Of a stretch of 64,000 nucleotides of DNA, positions 7,643 through 14,866 are shown piece after piece. Source of the stretch: an uncultured Mollicutes bacterium. GTDB lineage: Bacteria > Bacillota_I > Bacilli_A > RFN20 > CAG-826. The notes beneath the pieces were generated by a model, which ran no database searches, was not told where the DNA came from, and was given only the letters and a program-made list of their open reading frames with translations. Location: positions 17,638 through 81,637 of the forward strand of contig UQCQ01000006.1 in the NCBI GenBank assembly GCA_900539595.1, written 5' to 3'. The position numbers and the translations under genes are program-made. Each line of letters opens with the position of its first letter. Position 1 is the first letter of the stretch.

Positions 7643-9856
7643 ATGAATAACGAATTACGAAACCATTTTGTTTCCTACGATTGTCCTTTTGTAGAAGGGG
7701 ACGTCTATGGGCTGAAGAAGGATTTTTCTTTGAAAGCCCCTCTTCGCTCCGCCCGTCTTCTTTTATCAGGGCTTGGGATGTATGACGCTTATCTTAATGG
7801 AAAAAAGGTGGGAGAGCAGATGTTCAAACCCGGCTACACCTATTACAAGAAACGCGTCTTGTTCCAAGAATATGAGGTAACTTCCCTCCTCAAAGAGAAG
7901 AACGAATTCTTCCTTTATGTGGGACAAGGATGGTTCTGCGGACGTTTCTTCTGTGAGAATACCGTTCAAAACTATGGCCTTCGTCCTAGTGTTTCTTACT
8001 TGCTGAGCCTGGAATACGAAGACGGAACCCAAGAAGTAATTGCTTCTAACCCCGGGGATTCGGCTTATCAAACTGAATATGTCTATGCCGGCGAATACGA
8101 TGGGGAAGTCGTGGATTTCTCCCGCTCTGATTTAGGGAAGGAAATCGGCGTCGTTCAAAGCGAGCCCTTGGATTCCTCAATCCAATTAGAACCCACCTTG
8201 ACGGAAGTCCGTTTGCAAGAGGCGATGAAATTTCAAGTTCTTTGCAAAGGCGAATCGACGGTTTTGGATTTGGGGCAAAACTTCGCTGGGCTTGTTTCCA
8301 TCGACCCCGAGCAACTACAGGAAGGTCAAACCATCACATTGATCCACGGAGAAATCCTGGATGAGAATGGACACGTCTACACGGAGAATCTCCGCGCGGC
8401 GAAAGCTCGCATTGTTTATACTCGTGGCAAAGAAAAGAAGAAATATACCCCGAAATTCACCTATATGGGCTTCCGTTATGTAGAAGTCTTGGGACTTCGG
8501 GAAGAAGAGGATTTAGAAAAGCTATTCTCCTTCCGCCCCCTTCATACCGAGATGGTTCGCACGGGGCACTTCCACTCGGATAATAACGATGTCAACCGTC
8601 TCTATCAAAACCTATGCTGGAGCCAACGGAGCAATTACGTGGAAGTTCCTACGGATTGTCCTCAACGAGATGAACGCCTGGGCTATACCGGGGACGGCCA
8701 TGTCTTTGCCCGGACGGGTACCTATAATTACGACACCCGTTCCTTCTGGCATAATTTCTTCCGCGACTTGGATTTGGGTCAGGAAGATAATCCGGACGGC
8801 AACGTCCCTCCTTATTTGCCCCAAGTGGGTCCTAAACCCGTTGGTTTTATGAGCATGCAGGGGTGGGGAAGCGCCGTATCCATCATCCCCGAAGTGCTTT
8901 ATGAGCAATATGGAGATTTTGAATTCTTCGCCTCTCAATATGAACCGATTAAACGTTACGTGGATATGGAAATCCAAAAGGCAGGGAAAAAGAACCTTTG
9001 GAAGGCAATTTCTCTCGGTGATTGGCTAAGTCTTGGCAAAGGGGTCGCGTGGCAGGCGATGAATAACCATCCCGTTTCTAACGCTTTCTTTGTCAAGGAT
9101 TTGAAAGTCTTGGTCCGTCTTGCCCACTTGCTGGGGAAAAGGGAAGACGAAGAAAAATATGCCCGTCAGTTAGAAAAGACCAAACAAGCTTATATCCATG
9201 CCTATATCCGTCCTAACGGAAAGGTGGCCAAGGATTACCAAGGAACTTACGTATTGGCCCTCCGTCATGTCCTGGAACCGACGGACGCCTTATATCCCCT
9301 TGTGGCCAAACGCTTCATCCAAAACGTAAAGAAGCACGGCCTCCAAACGGGATTCTTTGGCACGCAGCACCTTCTTCCCCTATTAGCGGAATTAGGAGAA
9401 ACCAAACTAGCCTACGACGTTTTGCTGTCCCCGTCTTGCCCAGGATGGATGTATCAAATTCATCGTGGAGCGACGAGCATTTGGGAACGGTGGGACGCGA
9501 TTCAAGAAAATGGCAAAGTCAATGAGTCGAAGATGAGCAAAACGAACATGGTTTCCTTTAACCATTATTCCTTTGGCGCTGTCGGCGAATTCTATTATGC
9601 CTATATCCTTGGCATCCAACCGTTGAAACCAGGATATGAAGAAATTCGGATCGCTCCAAAGCCCGATGAACGCCTAGGAAACGTGGAAGGGTCCTATGAT
9701 TCCGTCCGTGGGAAAATCAAAGTCTCCTATGCTTATCAAGGGGATTCGATTCGTTTCCATATTCTTACCCCATCGAAAACCCTCTTTGTTTTCCCGCGTG
9801 GAGAGAAGAAGGAACTAGAGCCCGGGGAATACGATTTGATTCAACCAAAGAAATAA
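7643..9856 (+). CDS. GH78 alpha-L-rhamnosidase
   Basis: 737 residues, starting 13 bases after the previous gene. The N-terminal part has the Bac_rhamnosid_N pattern (GMYDAYLNGKKVGEQMFKPG then TYYKKRVLFQEYEVTSLL). The catalytic (alpha/alpha)6 barrel carries the family hallmark TDCPQRDERLGYTGDGHVFA, which contains the general acid, followed by a DNPDGNVPPYLPQVG segment. A beta-sandwich closes the protein (GKIKVSYAYQGDSIRF). No signal peptide. It should release rhamnose from imported rhamnosides; with GH1 and GH2 beside it this fits flavonoid rutinosides, saponins or pectin side-chain oligomers. Confidence 0.9.
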   Translation: MNNELRNHFVSYDCPFVEGDVYGLKKDFSLKAPLRSARLLLSGLGMYDAYLNGKKVGEQMFKPGYTYYKKRVLFQEYEVTSLLKEKNEFFLYVGQGWFCGRFFCENTVQNYGLRPSVSYLLSLEYEDGTQEVIASNPGDSAYQTEYVYAGEYDGEVVDFSRSDLGKEIGVVQSEPLDSSIQLEPTLTEVRLQEAMKFQVLCKGESTVLDLGQNFAGLVSIDPEQLQEGQTITLIHGEILDENGHVYTENLRAAKARIVYTRGKEKKKYTPKFTYMGFRYVEVLGLREEEDLEKLFSFRPLHTEMVRTGHFHSDNNDVNRLYQNLCWSQRSNYVEVPTDCPQRDERLGYTGDGHVFARTGTYNYDTRSFWHNFFRDLDLGQEDNPDGNVPPYLPQVGPKPVGFMSMQGWGSAVSIIPEVLYEQYGDFEFFASQYEPIKRYVDMEIQKAGKKNLWKAISLGDWLSLGKGVAWQAMNNHPVSNAFFVKDLKVLVRLAHLLGKREDEEKYARQLEKTKQAYIHAYIRPNGKVAKDYQGTYVLALRHVLEPTDALYPLVAKRFIQNVKKHGLQTGFFGTQHLLPLLAELGETKLAYDVLLSPSCPGWMYQIHRGATSIWERWDAIQENGKVNESKMSKTNMVSFNHYSFGAVGEFYYAYILGIQPLKPGYEEIRIAPKPDERLGNVEGSYDSVRGKIKVSYAYQGDSIRFHILTPSKTLFVFPRGEKKELEPGEYDLIQPKK

Positions 9857-9874
9857 TGAGGAAAGGAAAAAACG

Positions 9875-11191
9875 ATGAATATATTCTTGCTTGGGGCTAG
9901 CACGTCTGCCCACCAGGTCGAAGGGAATAACACCCATTCTGATTATTGGGCCATGGAACACATGGCCTACACGGAGTTCTCGGAACCTTCCGGGGTGGCC
10001 GTGGATCATTACCATCGTTACGAAGAAGATATCGCCTTGCTCGCGGAAGCGGGGCTCAACGCCTATCGTTTCAGCATCGAATGGGCCAGGATTGAACCCG
10101 AAGAAGGAAAATTCGATGAAGCTGAAGTGCAACACTACGCCGATGTGATCGCCTGCTGCAAAAAGCACGGAGTAGAACCGATTGTCACCCTTTATCATTT
10201 TACCTCCCCGAAATGGCTGATTGAAAAGGGGGGCTGGGAAAACCCGGACGTGGTCTCCTATTTTGAACGTTACGCTCGTTATATCGCCGAGAAATTAGGC
10301 GGCGAACTCCATTACGTTTGCACGATTAACGAGGCAAACATGGGGATTCAAGTGGCCGCGATTGCCGCGCGTTACAAAAAGCAATTCATGCAGAAATTAA
10401 ACCCCTTTTATCGTCTGTTCCATCCACATAAGAAAGAAGAAAGCGCGGAAGGAAAAGCCCAAATCGGCATGAACTTCAATCAAATGATGAAGAACATGAA
10501 GAAGAAGGGCGAAGAAAACGAGAAACTTTTTGGCACCCCGTCTCCTCAGACGTTCGTCTCGCAACGGAGCAAAGAAGGCGACCTGCTAGTTTGCAAGGCC
10601 CACGAAGCTGCACGGAAGGTGTTTCGCGAACTTTGCCCCCACGTGAAAATCGGTCTCACCTTATCTCTTCACGATATTCAAGAAGTAGGCAAAGGCGCGG
10701 AAAAAGAAACGAAGAAGGTGTGGGATGAGGAATTCACCCATTATCTTCCCTTTATTCGCGACGATGACTTCTTTGGGTTACAAAATTATTCCCGTACGTT
10801 GATGGGAAAACATGGGCCTCTTCCAAATCCGGCAGGAGCCAGGTTGACCCAGATGGAATATGAAAATTACCCCGAGGCGTTAGGGCACGTGATTCGCAAG
10901 GTTCATTCCGAGCTGAGTCTTCCCATTTTGGTGACGGAGAATGGTATTGCGACTTCTAATGATGGGGAGCGCGTCGAATTCGTGGATAAAGCCCTCGACG
11001 GGGTCCTCTCCTGTGTGAAAGACGGGATTCCCGTGCTAGGTTATTGTCACTGGTCCTTGCTTGATAATTTTGAATGGCAAAAGGGCTTCTCCATGACGTT
11101 TGGCTTAATTGCAGTGGACCGTAAAACGATGAAGCGGAGTCCCAAACCGAGCTTATATGCCCTTGGCAAAAAGAAAGAGCTCTTTGAATAA
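9875..11191 (+). CDS. GH1 beta-glucosidase
   Basis: 438 residues preceded by a strong AGGAAAGG ribosome site. It begins with FLLGASTSAHQVEG, the usual GH1 start; the acid/base is E153 in TINEANMG and the nucleophile lies in ILVTENGIAT near residue 357. The segment HFTSPKWLIEKGGW is also typical. A ~60-residue charged insertion (about 180-240, with KKEESAEGKAQ and KNMKKKGEENEK) is unusual. Cytoplasmic, last gene of the operon. No PTS genes are present, so hydrolysis of unphosphorylated beta-glucosides is more likely than of 6-phospho-glucosides. Confidence 0.88.
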   Translation: MNIFLLGASTSAHQVEGNNTHSDYWAMEHMAYTEFSEPSGVAVDHYHRYEEDIALLAEAGLNAYRFSIEWARIEPEEGKFDEAEVQHYADVIACCKKHGVEPIVTLYHFTSPKWLIEKGGWENPDVVSYFERYARYIAEKLGGELHYVCTINEANMGIQVAAIAARYKKQFMQKLNPFYRLFHPHKKEESAEGKAQIGMNFNQMMKNMKKKGEENEKLFGTPSPQTFVSQRSKEGDLLVCKAHEAARKVFRELCPHVKIGLTLSLHDIQEVGKGAEKETKKVWDEEFTHYLPFIRDDDFFGLQNYSRTLMGKHGPLPNPAGARLTQMEYENYPEALGHVIRKVHSELSLPILVTENGIATSNDGERVEFVDKALDGVLSCVKDGIPVLGYCHWSLLDNFEWQKGFSMTFGLIAVDRKTMKRSPKPSLYALGKKKELFE

Positions 11192-11206
11192 TTTCTGGAT
11201 CACAAG

Positions 11207-11240
11207 AATGCGTTGGGTGGTACCTGACGCATTTTCTTTT
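11207..11240 (+). terminator. Rho-independent terminator after the glycoside operon
   Basis: AATGCGT (11207-11213) pairs with ACGCATT (11227-11233) around a 13-base loop and is followed by TTCTTTT. It closes the symporter-GH2-GH78-GH1 operon. Confidence 0.65.
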
Positions 11241-11296
11241 GGGTGATAAACATCGGCTTTGAATAACAAGAAACAACCATAATGATATTTTTGTAA

Positions 11297-11326
11297 ATCG
11301 TAAATTACAAAATCGTAAATTACAAA
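11297..11326. repeat. Two 15-nt direct repeats touching an ATPase start codon
   Basis: The unit ATCGTAAATTACAAA occurs twice head to tail (11297-11311 and 11312-11326), ending four bases before the ATG at 11331. TTTGTAA just before the first copy is the inverse of the TTACAAA in each unit, giving nested palindromes. The position suggests an operator that covers promoter and start of the ATPase gene. Confidence 0.75.
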
Positions 11327-11330
11327 AATT

Positions 11331-11828
11331 ATGAAATTCATCGGAAGAGAGCAAGAACAAAAAACCATACAAAGATTGATGTCCAAAGAGGGGTATCAAG
11401 GATGCGTGATTTATGGACGTAGGCGCATGGGGAAGACGGAGCTTGTTCGCAAGTGCGTTTTGGAAAAAAGCCCCGTCGTTATGTATCAATGCAAGGAATC
11501 CAACGAGCAGGATAACGTAGAGATGCTGACGGGCCTGTTACGTAGTGTTTTCAATAACCCTTACTTGTCTTTTGCTACTTTCATGGACGCGGTGAGGTTT
11601 CTTTTCGACTATTCCAAAGACCAGGAAATCATCTTAGTTTTGGATGAGTATCCTTATCTTAAAAACTTGATCGATGGCTGCGATTCCAAATTGCAAAGCA
11701 TCATCGATGATCATGCGATGGACTGCAACCTTAAGCTGTTTCTGCTTGGAAGCAGCATTTCCACGATGGAAGACATCTTGAGTCACGACAATCCCCTTTA
11801 TATGCGGTTTCAAACCTCGATTTTTTAA
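11331..11828 (+). CDS. P-loop ATPase (ATPase_2/DUF234 family), N-terminal half of a frameshifted gene
   Basis: 165 residues, ending at a TAA formed right after a run of six T at 11821-11826. MKFIGRE at the start, Walker A GRRRMGKT (about 30-37), Walker B ILVLDEYPYL and a sensor segment LFLLGSS identify the ATPase domain of the family with C-terminal DUF234 nuclease-like region. The family's continuation, LRQMDYWDSAQFYP, is found directly downstream in the -1 frame; one extra T would fuse both halves. It may be a recent frameshift mutation, a phase-variable or slipped site, or an assembly error. No Shine-Dalgarno is visible. Intact relatives stand at 37.4, 48.7 and 50.8 kb. Confidence 0.8.
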   Translation: MKFIGREQEQKTIQRLMSKEGYQGCVIYGRRRMGKTELVRKCVLEKSPVVMYQCKESNEQDNVEMLTGLLRSVFNNPYLSFATFMDAVRFLFDYSKDQEIILVLDEYPYLKNLIDGCDSKLQSIIDDHAMDCNLKLFLLGSSISTMEDILSHDNPLYMRFQTSIF

Positions 11829-11833
11829 GGCAA

Positions 11834-12706
11834 ATGGATTATTGGGATTCGGCGCAGTTTTACCCTCATTATTCTAACGAAGATAAAGTCCGCATGTACG
11901 CCGCTTTTGGCGGGGTTCCATATTTCAACGCCCAAATCGATGATCGCATTAGCCCGAAAGAAAATATCATCCGCCTCCTTAGCGGCCAATTCTCGGGCAT
12001 GAAGGAATTCTTGGACACTTATTTAAAGCAGGAACTAAGAAAGGTAAATAGTGCGAACGCAGTGTTCGAAGCCGTTGCCTTAGGAGCGTTCCATTATACG
12101 GATATCCTGTCCAAGTCTCGTGTGGAGTCCTCTCCGCTTTTAAATAGCATTCTCCAGAAACTAACCAAGATGGATTTAGTGGAATACGTCTCCCCCATCA
12201 ATAATAAAAACGATAAGCAAAAATCGGGATATCGCATCAGCGATTCCTGCGTGAAGTTCTATTATCATTTTGTTTATCGGAATGCTTCGGCGCACGCCCT
12301 CCTTGATGACGATATTTTCTACGAGAAATTTATCCATGAGGATTTTGAGAAATTCTTTGTGCCAAAAACGTTTGAAGAAATATCGAAACAATTCCTGATT
12401 CGTCTCAATAAAAAAGGCCAATTGGAACCAATGTTGATGGATATCGGCACTTATTGGTACGATCAGCCAAGCCAGAGAAAAAACGGTCAGTTTGATGTCG
12501 TTGGGAAAACCGAAGACGGCTATGTCTTCTTTGAATGTAAATACACGAACTCGCCATTGAACGATGAGGTTATTAAAGAAGAACTGGAACAAGTCGCGTC
12601 TACAACCTTGAAACCGGTTCAATACGGATTCTTCTCGAAGAATGGTTTTGATCTTAAAAATCACTACAGGTATCTCTTATATTCGTTAGAAGACCTGTAT
12701 CGCTAA
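11834..12706 (+). CDS. P-loop ATPase (DUF234 family), C-terminal half with PD-(D/E)XK-like nuclease domain
   Basis: 290 residues counted from ATG 11834, but the frame is open further upstream into the six-T run, so this is the remainder of the gene starting at 11331. It holds a helical winged-helix-like middle (FGGVPYFNAQI, then GAFHYTDILSKSRVESSPLLNSILQKL) and ends with FDVVGKTEDG followed by VFFECKYTN, an intact D...ExK set of the PD-(D/E)XK nuclease fold. Joined, the two halves give about 460 residues, normal for the family. Apart from the single frameshift no stop interrupts either half. Confidence 0.75.
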   Translation: MDYWDSAQFYPHYSNEDKVRMYAAFGGVPYFNAQIDDRISPKENIIRLLSGQFSGMKEFLDTYLKQELRKVNSANAVFEAVALGAFHYTDILSKSRVESSPLLNSILQKLTKMDLVEYVSPINNKNDKQKSGYRISDSCVKFYYHFVYRNASAHALLDDDIFYEKFIHEDFEKFFVPKTFEEISKQFLIRLNKKGQLEPMLMDIGTYWYDQPSQRKNGQFDVVGKTEDGYVFFECKYTNSPLNDEVIKEELEQVASTTLKPVQYGFFSKNGFDLKNHYRYLLYSLEDLYR

Positions 12707-12728
12707 ACGTATTTGCGAGAACAAAAAA

Positions 12729-12757
12729 ACGAGCCTCATGCGGGGCTCGTTTTCGTT
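12729..12757. terminator. Bidirectional terminator
   Basis: AACGAGCC (12729-12736) pairs with GGCTCGTT (12744-12751), with A-rich sequence on the left and TTTCGTT on the right. It sits between the convergent ATPase gene and the minus-strand surface protein gene and can serve both. Confidence 0.75.
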
Positions 12758-12770
12758 GTTGGGCTTGAAA

Positions 12771-14573
12771 TTAATTCAAGGTTCCTTCGCCAAAGGTGGT
12801 TTGACGGAAGTGGCATTGAATGACGTATTCTTCGCCGCTAGGATCGGTGACATCCACGTGGACGTCCCATCCCAAGGGCCAGGTTTCGGGGAAACCAACG
12901 TTCATTACGATATAGAGTTGAACTTGGCCGTTATTCGTGTTTTGAATGACGTAGTCGTTTGCAGTGACTTTGGAATCGCCCAAATATCCCGCGCATTCAT
13001 TTTTAAATTCGCCGTCTCCAATGTAGGAAAGGGTGAATTTGGCTTTGAACTGGTAGCTTTTCGCATTTTCCATCGTCATTTTGAGGACACTGTTATCCAC
13101 CATGAGGGTCATGCCAGCGCCTACGATGCTGCCGTTATTCACTTTCAAGGCGTTTTTGGGTTCGGTCGAAGGTTGAGAAACGGTGATTGCTCTTTCGGCG
13201 GTGTAAGTTTTGCCGGCAAGCGTCATCGTAATGGCGAGCTTGCCTTGTCCTTTGGCTACGCCTTTGATGGTAGCAACGCCACCATTCGCGGTAACGGTGA
13301 ACAATTCCGGGTTCTTGCTTTCGAATGCAAAGGTTGCATCGCCATCAAGATAGAAGCCCTTCTCAGCTTTCACTTCGGCGGTCGCACCTACTTTGACGGA
13401 GGTCGCGCCGCTGACGTTTAACGGAAGAGCCACTTTGTCACCTTTAAAGTTGACTGTGCCTTCGTAAACAACGTTATTGGCTGGGTCTTTGAAGGTCACC
13501 TTAATGGCAAGCGGATTGCCAACAGGGGCGCCATTCATTGTGATGTAAAGTTCGCGTTGTTCGGGAGCACCTTGGAAGTGATTTCCAGTAATGGAGAAGG
13601 AACCCGTGGTGATTTCTAACGTACGCTCCATGGCTTCTAGCTGTTCGAAGGTCAATCCCATGGCTTTCGCATTAATGCGCACGAACACGCCTGCCCCTTC
13701 CACGGCGCAGGTATCCAAGAAGACAACTTCTTTCTTTGTAGCGGCTTGGGCTTTGACGTTAATCGCGTGAGTTAGCGAAGCAACAACGGCTCCATCCGTC
13801 ATCTTGCAGGTAATAACAGCGTCGCCGCCTTTTTCACCGTGGATGGTAGCAGTTTTGCCATTGGCTTTGATGGAGACGGCATCACTAGAAGAGCTCCATT
13901 CGAATGTGGCGGCTTCGGTAGCATATTTCGTGACAGCTTCTAACGTAATATCTTCGCCGGCAGAAATCGCATTGGCTCCTTTGATTGCAGAAAGCTTCGG
14001 GGTGGCGTCTTCGCAGGTGTAATAGAAATCGATGGAACTAAAAGAGGTCCCTTCCCCAGCGCCAAAGGCGAAAAAGACCTTTTTTGCATTGGTTCCATCA
14101 ACGACGGTGTTGAGTTGGTAGGCTTTTTCGCTCACCGCCCCAATCGCCTGGCTACCTATGTTTTTCTCCCCGTAATCAAAGAACGTGGAGTTGGCTCCGG
14201 TTTTGGAATCCATGTTATTGATGACAACTTTATGGAAACCAGCGCCAGCGCGTTTGTTCGCGGAGACGGTGGAACCTGAATAATCAACGTTATAAAGGGT
14301 TCCTTGAGAAATGGTGACGGTGGAACCGGCGACGGAAGCGCCGTCCACGTGGAATTTCGTTCCGGAAACGATGAATTCACCAGCTTTTCCTTCTTTAATG
14401 CCGGCAGCGATGTCCGCTGCGGAGACACGAATCATCATCGTGTTCGATTCTTCCGCGTGCATCGGAAGAGCATTTTTCAATCCTCCGCCAAAATAAGTAG
14501 CGGTCACTACGCCTGCGGCTGCCAATGAGCCCGCAAGAATGGCGATGGAGAGAACTTTTAAATTCTTTTTCAT
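12771..14573 (-). CDS. Surface protein with Ig-like (BIG2-type) domains
   Basis: 600 residues from ATG 14573 (AAAGGAAA upstream). An N-terminal signal or anchor helix (VLSIAILAGSLAAAGVVTATYF) precedes a beta-rich region (about 45-190) of unknown fold, then an Ig-like domain (about 195-280, with LSAIKGANAISAGEDITLEA and THAINVKA) and a second Ig-like domain typical of bacterial group 2 (about 375-465, with VKVGATAEVKAEKGFYLDG and GVAKGQGKLAIT). No lipobox and no LPXTG. It is downstream of GH81 and has its own promoter with two LacI-type palindromes, so it is probably a glucan-binding or cell-surface partner of the secreted glucanases. No enzymatic motif seen. Confidence 0.65.
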   Translation of the reverse strand: MKKNLKVLSIAILAGSLAAAGVVTATYFGGGLKNALPMHAEESNTMMIRVSAADIAAGIKEGKAGEFIVSGTKFHVDGASVAGSTVTISQGTLYNVDYSGSTVSANKRAGAGFHKVVINNMDSKTGANSTFFDYGEKNIGSQAIGAVSEKAYQLNTVVDGTNAKKVFFAFGAGEGTSFSSIDFYYTCEDATPKLSAIKGANAISAGEDITLEAVTKYATEAATFEWSSSSDAVSIKANGKTATIHGEKGGDAVITCKMTDGAVVASLTHAINVKAQAATKKEVVFLDTCAVEGAGVFVRINAKAMGLTFEQLEAMERTLEITTGSFSITGNHFQGAPEQRELYITMNGAPVGNPLAIKVTFKDPANNVVYEGTVNFKGDKVALPLNVSGATSVKVGATAEVKAEKGFYLDGDATFAFESKNPELFTVTANGGVATIKGVAKGQGKLAITMTLAGKTYTAERAITVSQPSTEPKNALKVNNGSIVGAGMTLMVDNSVLKMTMENAKSYQFKAKFTLSYIGDGEFKNECAGYLGDSKVTANDYVIQNTNNGQVQLYIVMNVGFPETWPLGWDVHVDVTDPSGEEYVIQCHFRQTTFGEGTLN

Positions 14574-14650
14574 CTTTGCTGATTTCCTTTCTGCCCCTTT
14601 GTTTAGGATGCATTGCAAATGATGTATGGTTTAAGCCATATTATGTAACA

Positions 14651-14701
14651 ATAATAGAATGTGGTTTCCCGTTTTTCAATAAGTTTTAGAAACCGCTTTC
14701 T
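14651..14701 (-). promoter_or_regulatory. Promoter and operator of the Ig-like surface protein
   Basis: On the minus strand TTGAAA (14679-14674), a 17-base spacer and TATTAT (14656-14651) form a sigma-A-type promoter. The palindrome AGAAACCGCTTTCT at 14688-14701 lies just upstream of the -35, and a half site (GGGAAACC) lies in the spacer. These match the LacI-type operator seen elsewhere in the locus. Confidence 0.6.
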
Positions 14702-14743
14702 TGACGATGATAGGCCATCTTTTTTTCAAAAAACGTCATTTTT

Positions 14744-14757
14744 CGAAAGCGGTTTCC
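14744..14757. promoter_or_regulatory. LacI-type operator
   Basis: CGAAAGCGGTTTCC, the reverse orientation of the palindrome at 14688-14701, 56 bases away. The spacing of about five helical turns would allow DNA looping by a tetrameric LacI protein. The rest of 14760-14866 shows nothing else. Confidence 0.55.
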
Positions 14758-14866
14758 TATTTTATTAAGTTCCCATCAACACTTCCTGGATTGTTTCCCT
14801 GTTGTTTCATAAATCATTTCCTTTTTTGGCACGGGAAAGAAGAAGGGAAAATCGTTTAAACGTGGG

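Noticed and set aside
9875..11191. 6-phospho-beta-glucosidase assignment for GH1
   Set aside because: No PTS genes accompany it; the operon has a proton/sodium symporter that delivers unphosphorylated sugars.
12738..13421. 227-codon plus-strand ORF
   Set aside because: Shadow of the Ig-like surface protein; begins inside the terminator hairpin.
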